From Sympetrum striolatum (lineage: Eukaryota > Arthropoda > Insecta > Odonata > Libellulidae), in assembly GCA_947579665.1 (NCBI GenBank), contig OX388348.1, positions 2,356,001 through 2,420,000 of the forward strand: a stretch of DNA of 64,000 bases, in the 5' to 3' direction. The position numbers and the translations under genes were made by a program. This document shows positions 49,378-60,719 of this stretch, piece by piece; within the stretch, counting starts at the first letter, position 1, and every line of letters starts with the position of its first letter. The notes below the pieces were generated by a model, which saw only the letters and a program-made list of their open reading frames with translations, did not search any database and was not told the origin of the DNA.

Positions 49378-49382
49378 CGCCG
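49378..49382. repeat. Target-site duplication CGCCG, left
   Basis: This is a perfect 5-bp match to 52028-52032 on the other side of the element. A 5-bp GC-rich duplication is the hallmark of Transib/RAG transposition. Confidence 0.85.
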
Positions 49383-50295
49383 CACAGTGGGGCCAAATCC
49401 CAAAAAGGTGGTCATTATGAGGAAGAAAAAAGTTCGGGGATATGATTTCTTTTTACGTGGTTGGCAAGTAAATTGTTTGAGACGCCGAGAAATGCATTCG
49501 AAATGCAGGTAAGTATGCACATGTTTGTAAAAATCAATAACAAAGTGAAAGGTTTGCTGCTCGGATGCCTAACCATGCTTTCGCTTCGAAATAGCCTCAT
49601 CTTCAAAATTCCTCTGCAGCTACCCCATTGGCGCAATTTGAAATTCATTACATGGAATTGACTTAGCAATGTTAGTGGATTTGAAATGCTGTTTTACAAT
49701 ACCTCCGAAACAAAATTAACAATGTTATTAACATAAAAAGTAACCACTAATTTTCACAAATTTCGTTCAAAAACAAAAATACAAACTTCATAAAGTTATA
49801 GTGTCCCGCCGAGTCCTGCGTTGATATACATATATACTGTAGGCACATATCTCAGCTATGAAACGCAAAAAAAATTGGCCACCCCGAGCCACCCCTCCGC
49901 GAGTAATTGATGAAATACGTGAGTAACCTCAGTATCCGTAAAGTAGCCGAAGCGCGCAGGCAGCAGGCATGGCACTTACTTATAAGGGGAACACCAGGTT
50001 TGTGGTTAACGTATTCGAACAAAACTTTCAGGGCACATTCTTTGCTTAAACATAGAAGACAGGGGTCTGATCGTTCAACTGAACGAGCCTTTGTTTATGA
50101 AAAATTAGCAACTGAAAATCGGAGTTAGGCAATCTCGCCACACACGCGCATTACCATACCTATATAGAAATTTTCCACTTAGGAAATTATTTTCTTCCAT
50201 ATTTTACTGATAACTTATCTTCATGCAATCATCTTCTTACCTTCCAAGAATTCTGTACCTTTTAGTTAGCATTTATTGTAATGCACATAACGCCG

Positions 50296-50333
50296 CGCAG
50301 TGGGCTAGAATTGAAAAATGCCGGACAAAAATA
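50296..50333 (+). other. Internal RSS-like signal (heptamer, 22-nt spacer, nonamer)
   Basis: CGCAGTG (50296-50302), one base off CACAGTG, is followed after 22 bases by ACAAAAATA (50325-50333), which shares 7 of 9 bases with the RSS nonamer ACAAAAACC. The heptamer is preceded by CGCCG (50291-50295), the same five bases as the outer duplication. It may be the true left end of the transposase-bearing element (50296-52027), with the outer left end belonging to a related copy. It may also be chance. Confidence 0.4.
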
Positions 50334-50461
50334 GAAAAGTTGTTTTTTTGAGTGCGGACTTCGAAACTTCGATATTGAATTCAAGCAAATGGTATTTCAT
50401 AGTACAACTAAATTAAGTTTAACAGAATAGCTTTTTTCACTAGTGTTGTGCCGCTAAACTC

Positions 50462-51041
50462 GTGACCAAAGGGAGTCTGAAAAGAATTGTTTGGCAAAAC
50501 AGAAGACCTGCATCTCCTATATTTTGCCGTCCTCCGAAGTTCGAGTTCAAGAAGGAATCAAAACAGCACAATTACAAGTTGAAAACGTGCGCAACGAGGA
50601 GAGGCAACTTTCACCATTGGAGACTGAAGTTAATGACAATATAATCAATGTTTCCTACAAGCTGTAACTTACTATGATTGACGGAAAGACGGAGATATGC
50701 TCTCACGGACACAATGTCAACACGACGCGTCAATGTTCAATCTGCAACGCTACACCCACGAGGTTCAATAATGATGATGAGAACATATCATGTGCAATAA
50801 AGGATGATTTCCAATAAGTGAAGATTTTATGCGAAAGTGCTTGAGGAAGAAGACTATAGAGGACTTGTTCGTGCGATTGATGTTACATTCCGATACTGAT
50901 ATTTCAAGTCAGGTTGTAATGTCTTCCAGGCCATCAAAAGTTTTATCTTCCGAGGCCTTGCAAATATTGTTTGTATCCTACCCAGCAGAATCTGAATCGG
51001 AAGATGATTCTGTGGACGGATCTGAGTCGGATAGTCAGTAG
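50462..51041 (+). pseudogene. RAG1/Transib-like DDE transposase, broken
   Basis: Three frames carry successive parts. The first gives IVWQNRRPASPIFCRPPKFE (CRP at 50525-50533), which aligns with the RAG1 segment containing CCKP. The second gives QLSPLETEV, then a TAA at 50665, LTMIDGK (Asp codon 50680-50682, equivalent to catalytic D708 of RAG1 TGYDEK) and CSICNAT (50734-50754, compare zinc-site CTLCDAT). The third, from 50829, gives IEDLFVRLMLHSDTDISSQ and an acidic tail. The D600 region upstream was not found, and the stretch holding the Glu equivalent to E962 is deleted: RAG1 has 232 residues from C730 to E962, while only about 90 bases remain here. Confidence 0.8.
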
Positions 51042-51091
51042 TGTTTGCGTGTGTATGAGTGTGTTTGCGCGTGCCTTTTCATATTCTACGT

Positions 51092-51368
51092 CAGGGTTTC
51101 CCGAACTATGTTCCGCGGAACACCGGTGTTCCACTGAACCTTAATAGGTGTTCCGCGAAAATTTGGAGTGTCAATGGAGAAGTTTTTATTACAATATTAC
51201 CTATAGTTTTATATTTAAAAATAATTACCAAATAAATAATTTGTTGTTATTAAATGATTTTCCAAATTATACAAAGAGAATTACCTAACCTAAAAATAAG
51301 TTAAGTGTTCCGTTAAACTTCCCAGGTTTGCGAAGTGTTCCATTGCAGAAAAAGTTTTGGAAACCCTG
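51092..51368. mobile_element. 277-bp hAT MITE with 8-bp TSD
   Basis: The ends CAGGGTTTCCCGAAC and GTTTTGGAAACCCTG are inverted repeats of the hAT type. Subterminal GTTCCGCGGAACACC and GTGTTCC motifs recur at both sides. The flanking 8-mers TTCTACGT (51084-51091) and ATCTACGT (51369-51376) differ at one base, as expected for an aged hAT duplication. There is no coding capacity. It was inserted 50 bp past the stop of the RAG1-like pseudogene, so it is younger than that element. Confidence 0.92.
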
Positions 51369-52027
51369 ATCTACGTCAATAACCTGTGATATATTAATGT
51401 TTTATATAAATGTTTTTTTTTAACTTCTCATATGTTCCTACCAAGATTGGAAACGATAATTATGTGTATTTGTGTAGTGTTTGTGTGTTAATATGATTCT
51501 TTGGATGGGTGAGAGTCTGATTATAATAATTGTTTATATTATATTGCATATATAAAAAATTATTGCATAAAACATTATAAAAATTTACACACTTTGTATG
51601 TATATTTTATAATGTATTTGCGTTACGATATATGTAATAATATCTAAAAATAATTTGTTTGGAATGGTTTTCAAATAAAAATACGCATAAAATTGTAATT
51701 ATGGATTTAAAAAATAATATAAAATTATTAATTTACATTATCGAAAAAAATTGAAACGTTTTCACGAAAGAATAGTTTAAAAATATCAGTTTCATATGCG
51801 TGATCGGCGATCACGAAACCAATACTCACGTTTTTTTACAGGCATGATATACAAATATTGTCTTTTATGTAAAAAATGCGAATATTTTTGCGAAAACTTA
51901 ATTTTGAAATAATTTCAATGTCATATTCGGAATTAGTGACCTCAAAAACTATTATATACCGGATTTTAAACTGATTAGATGAGATTTACTTGTTATGACC
52001 ATCTTTTAGGCATTTGGTCCCACTGTG

Positions 52028-52032
52028 CGCCG
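52028..52032. repeat. Target-site duplication CGCCG, right
   Basis: Partner of 49378-49382. Removing 49383-52032 restores a continuous sequence across the insertion point. Confidence 0.85.
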
Positions 52033-52363
52033 TCCAAACGAGACGGGGTCCACGACAAGCATAAATACACCTCCACTGCCCTTCCCCTAACCCAAACCAT
52101 AGTCGACCTATTAATAGAGCATCCGAAATATTTATAGTATCTCTCGGTGGCGGCTCGAAGACATCATTAAGCGATGATCCGTGATCAACGAAACACGCTT
52201 TACCACCTAAAGGACTTGTAAGTGGATTTCGGTAAGGTATCACGCATTTCAAAGCACGTTTCACGGACATAGTACGAGATAATAGATGATGAACCACTCT
52301 GACTAAATATGTAAGGTTTTTAAAGATGAAAGGACAGGGGAAAGAAGTAAAATTCAAAGCCAC
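52033..52363 (-). other. Older open frame interrupted by the RAG1-like element
   Basis: A minus-strand ATG frame from 52363 runs into the element's right end. If the element and one CGCCG copy are removed, the frame stays open through the left flank down to a TAG at 49267, giving about 148 codons. Readable parts include ACFVDHGSSLNDVFEPPPRD and GLGEGQWRCIYACRGPRLVW. No family was recognised; it may be part of an older repeat. The join is computed by eye from the duplication. Confidence 0.3.
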
Positions 52364-55300
52364 AGACTTTATCTAAAAACCATAAAATTAGGAACGTCTT
52401 TATGGTGTTGGCGGATCAAAAGATTCTTCGATTATCAGATTAAATTTAATTAGGGGAAGAATTCATGTTAAAAGAAAAAATGGAGGACGAATCAGAATTG
52501 CAAATAAATAAACTAGGTCTTCGCAGCTATGGAATGAAAATAGCAATTTATTTTCAGCATGAAAATTAAAATATTTTCATTAGACTATGTTTTTATAAGT
52601 GGTAATACATACGTAACTACAGGAAAAAAGGATATTTGTATCCTAATTATTTTAAAATGTATTAATTGCCTTACTAATAGGAGACAAAGCCACTCCTATA
52701 ATTTCTCATTTAGCACTGATTCCATAGAAGGGTGCAACCGACATGGAGTCAACATTCCAGCAAACAGTTTCATTCATTTACACAGATTCCAATTCAAATG
52801 CATTGGAAATGAAAATTAAGTATCGAAGATGACAATTACACCGTTAAGATAACTCAATTGCCAAGTATAACGGCTCCTGAACTGGGGTCAGCCAAGACAG
52901 CCCACGGGGTTTCCGATCAGCCCCCGTATTTTCTTAATCGAAGGCTGAAGCATGCAAATCAGCGAAATCACTCGTAAGGTTAAAAAAAGTGTAGCTGATC
53001 GTCCACCTTGATAACTCGACTAAAGTAGAGAATCCCAGCATTGCTTTCGCCTTAAATAACCTAATTGTGAGTTTTCACCATTTCCCACACAGTAACATAA
53101 ATACGACCAACGCCAAAAAGACATTCTTTTGCTGATGATTCACAAGGGATTGAATTAATGGAAGAATCCATTCGATAAGTTCTTTACAGAGAAAAAAGTA
53201 AATAGTTTTCTCATTCTTAAATCAAATCAATTCCTTACTACGTTAAGGTAAAATTTATGAAGAAATATTTACTAATAATAAAATAAACCTTTAAAACGCG
53301 CAGATAAATACATTATCTAAACCCAAGGAATTCGTAGAAAGGAATTGTTTACGAATAAGGAATATTCCGAAATTTAACTATTTTAGTAAATTGATTTTCA
53401 AGAAGTGAATTATGAATAATGTATTGAGTATGAAGACATCAGCAAACAGTCCTAAGTTTTATAGAGATAAAATATTACTACGTACTTACTTAGAACTAAG
53501 TAATAATACTAAAAATCAGTTATCTTTAACCATTATTCAAGTTTGTGAAAGGAAGCAGTAATATTCTTACGCGAAATAACAAATGAAATGTTTGGGTTTT
53601 CTCAACGTTCTTTGTTTCAGTCTTTGGAAATATTTCGTCGACGTTTCTCGCTAACTCAAAAAACTTCTGTCGACTCCAATTATTTCGTTTGTCTTTATCT
53701 TCAACATCTAGCACTGACTGAATCAAATGTATCGGTAACTTCTGACATTTCTGTGTATGCCTACACAGGAGAGAATTTCCCCAAAGATTCGCTGGGAGAA
53801 TTCGTTTGCCGACTAGCGTTAACATATCTTCACATGTGTAAGGAGAGAAAATTTGGAACACGGCTGTTAAGGAATTACAGGATCAACGATCTCGAATAGT
53901 CGTCTTTGTCGGCGTTCCAATTTCATTGGACGGCATTTCGAGAAGACAAGAACCGCACTTTTTAAGAGAACGTATTTCGATTGCATTAACCGTCAGGACT
54001 GAATAGGTAGCATCTTCACGAGTGAATAGTCTAATCGTAAGTCCTTTCTTCACTTGCTTCTCCGAAGACACATCGAGCTCTCACGGGTGTCATAGGTTAC
54101 CCAAGGATCAGTTTTACCGCGGTAAAGCGTACGAGAAAGCGAAACCTGATGAGATAAAGGTGGGAAGGAATTCCTATCGAGTCTCATGACCTCACGAGAA
54201 GGAAACCTTGAACCAACTTGATTATAGAAACAATTCCTTTGTCTTAAATGCGTTCTCAGCTAATTAGTGCAAGGGTTTGGAAATGAGGATGACGGGGGAG
54301 AGTGAGGAATTTCCGACGGGAAGAGGAGATTGTCGCGTTAAATCAGTTCGAGGGTCGAAAGCAGAGCGAGAAATTCGTAATCACATCCGCCACGCATCGC
54401 GAATTTCGACGTTTTGCCAAAACGCAGTTCTTGAAGACAATCAGGGGGTAGAGAAAAGATCGTTGAGAGGGTAATCGTCACGTGACAGAAAATCGTCACT
54501 TCAAGCAGTGCTCGAATGTTTGCTTCTATCCGAATCTTACTTAGTGCAACGTGAGATGAGAATTCCTTGAAGGATTTAATAACAATGCCTCTACATTAAA
54601 AAATCGAGCGCGAAATGTTCACACTAAACCAAACAATGTCTGCGGAGTAAAACTGTTTATTTACAAATTTGTTAGCTACACGAGATGAAACAACACCAAT
54701 TTTATATAAGAACTGAGATAAAACTCTTTTTATCATCATGAAACAAACTTGAGCTGTTTTAAATAATGATAAATTAATAAAATCTTACTACAAAATTTAT
54801 TTACTATTATAAATTATTAATAGAATTGTGTATATATCGAAGTCCTTCCTTCAATTCACAACTTCGAATGAATTTTGTAGAAAAAAATACTAAAAGAATA
54901 GATTTCTTATTTTGGTCGCATAATATTGTTTTCAATTTCAAAATTGGGAGAAATTACGTAATATCTATGTAAATATGTGTATAAAAATTGTTTTGTGAAA
55001 TTTCGTGGTTGTTAGCAACCCGTCTCTCAGAAGATCACATGGGTATTGTTGAATTATAGGACATACAGACATATTTAGACATATTCCTATAGGAATATAC
55101 GGGGAGTATACGGAATTAATCATCATATGATAGAGATACATTTGAAAAGGTGGTACTCGTAATTGATTCTGGCATTTACAATTACGATAAATGAACGTGG
55201 CTTACGACCCTGTAAGTGCGTTTTTTAATCGGAATATTTAACTGATGGACTAATATTAGTTCTACTGTCTAGATCAAGGAAGTGAAAATATCAAGATACT

Positions 55301-56130
55301 TATCAAAACAAGGAAGGAAAATGGAAAGAGTTGAGAGAACGAACGGATTTTTAGCAAACATTATACACGAATTTATATTTTTATCTCCTAGTCTCACGTT
55401 TTGGACGACGTTCAATTCGGTTAAGCTATATTTTGAGTAATATAATACATGTTTTCGGCTATCAAACACGTTATATGTAACGAATTTTATTATTATAGGT
55501 TTCATAATTAATTCATCTCAAGTTCCGTCATCCTTGACGCGGAAATTCACCCGTATGAACATACACACATTAAGAATAAAACGAAAACAATTACGGAGCA
55601 ACCGCAAAATGTTTTCTTACCAACTGGCTACAGAGAAGGTGAGTTCTATTTTCACTATTTTATTGATTTGCAACCAAAATAAGACTCCATGAATCATGAA
55701 GAAACACTATGAGTAAAATAACGCCGTCTAATAAAAGTAATAAAAAATACGTTTCGTTAGAAAGTAGCTAAAATAATTCACAACGATATACCTCGATAAT
55801 GGCGAAAAAATTTGGTTGGATGATTAACAAGTATGGATTAGAAGTATCACACTGATGTAAAAAATAAGAAATTCTAAAAAAAAGTTACGATTTACATTGC
55901 TCATTGATTCAGAGCACAAACATTTTACGGAGTACATAATTCATCACCGCAAGCTTTTAATGTGTTTTACTTCCCTGTGAACAATCACAGAACCATCTAA
56001 TAACGACTTAAAACTACGCGAGCCTTTTTCGCCGTACAGTGGAAACCTTTCAACTAATCTCTCCATCTTTACTTTCACTTTTTATACTCCGCCTTTCCTG
56101 CATCATATGCTATTAGTCACGTGTGATAAG
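52364..56130. other. Anonymous DNA
   Basis: No gene was recognised. The frames 53588-53899 (+) and 53526-53861 (-) overlap and lack motifs. A 14-bp palindrome TTTACCGCGGTAAA lies near 54113-54126. 54.6-55.0 kb is very AT-rich. Confidence 0.45.
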
Positions 56131-56175
56131 AGTGCGAGCAACTCGTGGTCCGCGAGCCACATCCAGTCAACCGCT
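56131..56175 (-). mobile_element. hAT terminal fragment
   Basis: Read from 56175 on the minus strand it begins CAGCGGTTGACTGG and continues through ATGTGGCTCGCGGACC, a pattern common at hAT ends. No partner or duplication was found. An (ATT)n run (56254-56277) follows 80 bp downstream. Confidence 0.4.
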
Positions 56176-56253
56176 GTCCCGTACTCGCATAAGACGATGG
56201 GTTAGGTGTAAGAAGAGACTTTCTAGTCTCAATCTCGCCCGAATAAAGTCCAT

Positions 56254-56277
56254 TTATTATTATTATTATTATTATTA
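56254..56277. repeat. (TTA)n microsatellite
   Basis: About eight uninterrupted TTA units. Confidence 0.9.
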
Positions 56278-57043
56278 CTCGAGACAAATTCGCATCGGAG
56301 AGAAAAAACGCAACTTGTGGTATTTGAGCGAATGTGGTTTCCCCCGCCAGTCATTTGTCTCTGGGTTGGCAGCGGCTCAGAAATAAAAGAGCAACAGCCC
56401 GCGGGCGATAAGAAGATGGCGGGGTCTGGAAGTACGCGACGCATTATCGAAAAACAAAACCCGTTTTATAATCTTTTAAAGGGAAAAAAAAAAAGTTTCC
56501 GCATGAAATAATTAGGAAGCGGCGGAGGCTTTTAAAATTCAGCGTGACTCCGGATCCGTGACCAAGAGACTGGTCGATGACCAAGGCGGCCATGGAAAAC
56601 GTCCCAAAAGGGCAGCAAATGCAGCAGGAGATATCGCTGGTGATATCATCGATTACACCGTTCGATAAAATGTCATGCTTTCTTTCATTATCTTCTTTCG
56701 CCATATTTATCTCTGCTCTTCAACTGATATATCTACGAGTTATCAAATAAATGAAGAACAACTAAATACAATAATCTACCACCAGAACCTTCGTATGCCA
56801 ACTGCAATGTTTTTCAAGCTCCCTTGCGTCTCAGGCTAGAAGTACCACAGAGTACCGTTAGAGGTCCCTTGGTGTTAAGTTTTCAAAATATCAGAATTAA
56901 AAGACTAGGAGAAAAATAGACTGATGACAGGAATCAATAATATTCTAAGAATTTACAGGGGACATGAGCACGAAATTTATGAATTTACACAACATTAAAA
57001 ATGGTGCGATATATACCACAACAAAAGCACATCCTAAATAAAT
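56278..57043. other. Anonymous DNA
   Basis: A GC-richer stretch at 56290-56650 has short overlapping frames on both strands without motifs. No gene was recognised. Confidence 0.45.
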
Positions 57044-57918
57044 AAATCTGATGTGGCCAACACACGACTTTCTCCGTATTTATTGAAAACATAAGCCTAT
57101 GCCGGTAATATATGAATAACTCTAAAACAATGAGTGTTACAGGAAAATATTTCATACAAGCTTTGTAGTAAAAAACATTATCTACAACTTTGGTACATAA
57201 TTGTATATACCTAAATTGCATTCTGATAGATATATGTATGAAAAACTTCCATTTCTGGATTAACAACAACTTCCGGTTAACCATTATTGGGGAATAACTC
57301 CTAAACAATCAGTTTTACGAAAAAATGTTTCATACAAAAGTTGTAGTAAAATACATAATCTACAATTTTTGTGTGTAAATGTATATACCTATATTGCATT
57401 CTGACAGAGATATGTATGAAAAACTTCCATTTCTGGGTAAACAACAACTTCCGGTTAACCATTATTGAAGAATAACTCCTAAACAATCAGTGTTACGAAA
57501 AAATTTTTTTACAAAAGTTGTAGTAAAGTACATTATCTATAACTTTTGTATGTAATGGTATATACCTATATTGCATTCTTACAGAGATATTTAAGAAACA
57601 AAAATTTGTTCCGGATAAATCGTAACTTCCGGTTAAGCGATATTCTCCAAAAACTAATCAACTCTTGGTATTGTTAGGGAAATACTAAATATGAGTTTTG
57701 AAAATGATCGGATAATTACTTTTTAAGATAGAGCGCACACAAACTTTTTAACCACAGACAGACAGACAGACAGACAGACACACAGACAGACATGTTCGGG
57801 AAAATAACTAAAACATGCTCTATGGGCCCCAAAACATCTATTTCCGTCGAAATCTGGAGGTCGAATTTTTTTGCGAATACAATACTTTCTCTATACTACG
57901 TATAGGGAGAAAGTAAAA
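57044..57918 (+). mobile_element. Hairpin-ended element, 178-bp repeat type, third full copy
   Basis: The element starts ATCTGATGTGGCCAACACA, has three units with the 178-bp period (GGTTAACCATTATTG near 57275 and 57454), a CAGA-type microsatellite (57753-57793) and the terminal palindrome at 57883-57915. It is very close to 44171-45017, including the block ATGCTCTATGGGCCCCAAAA. It is non-coding. It confirms both termini of the family, because the flanks are unrelated. Confidence 0.82.
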
Positions 57919-60476
57919 ATGCATTCTATATAAACTGAGATATTTGTTGAACGAAATGCGAATGGATTATTTGAGATATATGGATCAATAGTTATACACG
58001 GATAAACCTCACTCAGCTATCGATCATCTCTTATCGTCTGATTTGATAAGATAAATTTCTGAACCCAAACAGAAATATTAACAAAAAACATTTTTAAATA
58101 AAATTTTGCAAATAAGTGATGCAAGACACGACAACACAATGGTCAAACCACTACAGAAAAAACGTTAAAATGCGAATCCACAAGAAAGAAATAAAATATC
58201 ACAATATATGAAAACATATATACATGAATAAATATGTCCTTCAGAAGAAATGTTCCAGAATGAGAATCCCGTGCCCAGGCGTGTCCCTTTGCGGGCGAAG
58301 CCGTCGTTTCGTAAAAAAGAGATGAATGAATTAAAATTCTCAATGCCCCCTCTTTCTTTAAAGGGTTGACGCCCACGCTGACCCTGAATACATGATACCG
58401 ATAAAGCAGTGAAAGTCGGCTATAGTAAAAGGGGGAGATTTTATTGTTCACCTTCTATCTGATAGCACGAGGTTTCATTCATTTCAAAAAATAAACGCGC
58501 AAAGAACGAAAATTAACTAATGGGGCGGTGGAAAAATGTAAATTAAAACCCTTTGAGCGATAAAAGAAAATTTATTTGAACAGATATACACTGAATCACG
58601 AGTTTGGGAGTGTTTATTCTGAGACGGGAACAATTAGGTTTACTGCAGATTTATGAAAAGACTGCGAGATTCTTTCAAGGAAAACTGGTAACAGAAAAAT
58701 GAGGAGGAGGCAAAAGAAATACACCACAGGGCCGGATTTACAATTAAAGTATTTGTATCGAGATAAAGTTGACGTCAAAGGAAAGCCTCGATGAAACTTG
58801 ATCAAGGGAATTCAACATTTTTCATACCTAAAATTTACATACGTAGTAACGCGAAATACTAACGATGTAAATAATAATGATTACTATAATTTGGTATTTA
58901 GTTACTATAAGCATGATCAAGTAAGGAGTGAATATCATGATATGCACTTCTTAGTATTTAGCAATAAAGATTTTGTTTCATTTTTAACCATCATATTTTT
59001 TATTGGAGACCTAAGTGATTTTTTTTTGTAAGGAGATTTGAGAATCTTAACGTTCTCCAAATTGTAACACATTTACGTCTAAACTTATTATTACAATTAT
59101 TTAAATCATGCTTTACATAAATTTTACTTAATGACCAATTGTAAAAGTGAAAAAATAAGAGAAATATTTGAAAACGAGAATCATTCTGAAAAAGTAGAAT
59201 TAGTACAGTTTTGGTTCCACTTCACTGTAGTACTGAGTTCGTGATGAATAATTATACAATTATCTACTTTTAGTTACAACAATAATAAATTTCAAATTAA
59301 GAAAAAGACAAATTCTTAGTAACATCCTTAATTAATTTTAAAAGGGACGGAGCAGGGACGAGTGATGTCCCTAGGGATAAGACTTAGTGATTAACGATTG
59401 TTAAGAAGTGGGACTTTTCTGTCCGCTGGGGAAAAGGAAATCTGACCTAAATTAATACATCCCTTAAATTGGCAATATCTTTAACTACGGTAAGAAAATT
59501 TACATACGAATACTTAATTCTAAGTTTTTGGTTACGAATATTTTTTTCACATCGCCTTATTTTGATTGATTGAATAAACATTAATGCATAACGAAACATT
59601 AAACACAATGATCTTGATACCTTTTTCGTTTGCAATTAGTTATAGAACTTACACAATAAGTAAATTCACGATAAAATTAATAAATACAGTTGGTATCTAC
59701 AAATTAGCGATGCTTTTTCAGTTTGCTCACCACTCAGCCAATCACTGCTGCAAGTCATTCAAAGTCACTTCGAAACTTATTCATTCTCCATAATGAATGA
59801 TATAAGAGAATGAAGAACAATGCTTTGAAGAGGCGAGCACGCATACTAATAGAAATGCATGATTCCAGGTTTACCCACGATTCTTCCCTCCTTCATCCCA
59901 GAGGGCGTGCTTACCTGCAAAGAATAAACAGTCTAATTATAAAACTGCATTGCATTACTCGATTTGAGCAGAGATAAAAAGCAGTGAGAAACCGGACATT
60001 GTTGGCCTTGCCGATGTACTCATATTTATTGTGAGGGAACGAAGGCTCCGTCAACTAGCTAATGAAACGGCAATGAGATCGTGCTCGGGAGAGTGTAAAT
60101 GTTCAATTATCGCTTGCTCACGGAATGCAACGCGAAATAAAAACACATATTTCCTAGCAACTTCTGAAGTTAATTCATTCATGATTCGGAGAACACGCGA
60201 TGCAAATAAGTGCACATCTAGAGAAACAGAAAGTAAGTCCTAGTATACATTTTAAAGATCGGAAAGTCATATTAATTTGAACTAAAATCAGCAAATATTA
60301 AAGGTATAATCGATAAGTGAATGGCAACCATTGTGACACAACGCTATTACAATAAAAGATGTAATACAAAATGTTCATTGTCGAGAAAAAGATGGTGAAA
60401 TCCTTCGATTACTAAAAATCGAATTAATATTAAACTTTCTCGAAGATCTCTCTGAAACCGTCTTGGAGTTGGTTTT
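57919..60476. other. Anonymous DNA
   Basis: A GC-richer stretch at 58240-58450 has a 102-codon minus-strand frame (58143-58451) without motifs. The rest is AT-rich with nothing recognised. Confidence 0.45.
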
Positions 60477-60719
60477 TTATTTCGTTTCAATTAGGCTCTT
60501 CAGTGTGATCCCTTGCTCATTCTGTTTTTTCACTTCGCAATAACTCACCGCAGCACTTATGAATTCTATTATATTTTTAGTATTCAACAACTTATTGTAA
60601 CGGAGATCTGAAAACACAACTTCGTCTGCAGTCTTTCTAATATCAACAAGGTAACCACCGATGTATAGTCTCGCAGAGCGAGCGACTTCATAATTCCTTG
60701 ATACTGAATAAATGTCCAT
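60477..60719 (-). other. Unassigned open frame, 80 codons
   Basis: From the first ATG at 60719 the frame encodes 80 evenly composed residues (for example YEVARSARLYIGGYLVDIRK) to TAA at 60477; two TAA codons lie 15-21 bases upstream of the frame's first TTG. The composition is more protein-like than most frames here. No domain was recognised. It could be an exon, a relic or chance. Confidence 0.18.

Larger units (their letters stand above)
49383..52027 (+). mobile_element. Transib/RAG1-like transposon, decayed, 2645 bp
   Basis: The left end starts CACAGTGGGGCCAAATCCC and the right end, read inward on the minus strand, starts CACAGTGGGACCAAATGCC; the first 33 bases agree at 29. The initial heptamer CACAGTG equals the V(D)J signal heptamer consensus. 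A perfect CGCCG duplication flanks the element. Inside are a broken RAG1-like transposase (50462-51041), an extra end-like signal (50296-50333) and a later hAT MITE (51092-51368). The 49390-50290 part has only an unassigned 73-codon frame (49907-50128). Transposase, ends and duplication length agree on superfamily. It cannot be autonomous. Confidence 0.85.

Noticed and set aside
51986..52363. The minus-strand 125-codon frame taken as one gene
   Set aside because: Its last 14 or so codons lie inside the right terminal repeat of the RAG1-like element, so the 3' part is not original sequence.
44222..57486. Recurring short minus-strand frames beginning MFRSYSSIMVNRKLL at several places, looking like a small gene family
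   Set aside because: They are the same phase of the 178-bp internal tandem repeat in the hairpin-ended elements. Frames are not maintained by any coding constraint and stop differently in each unit.
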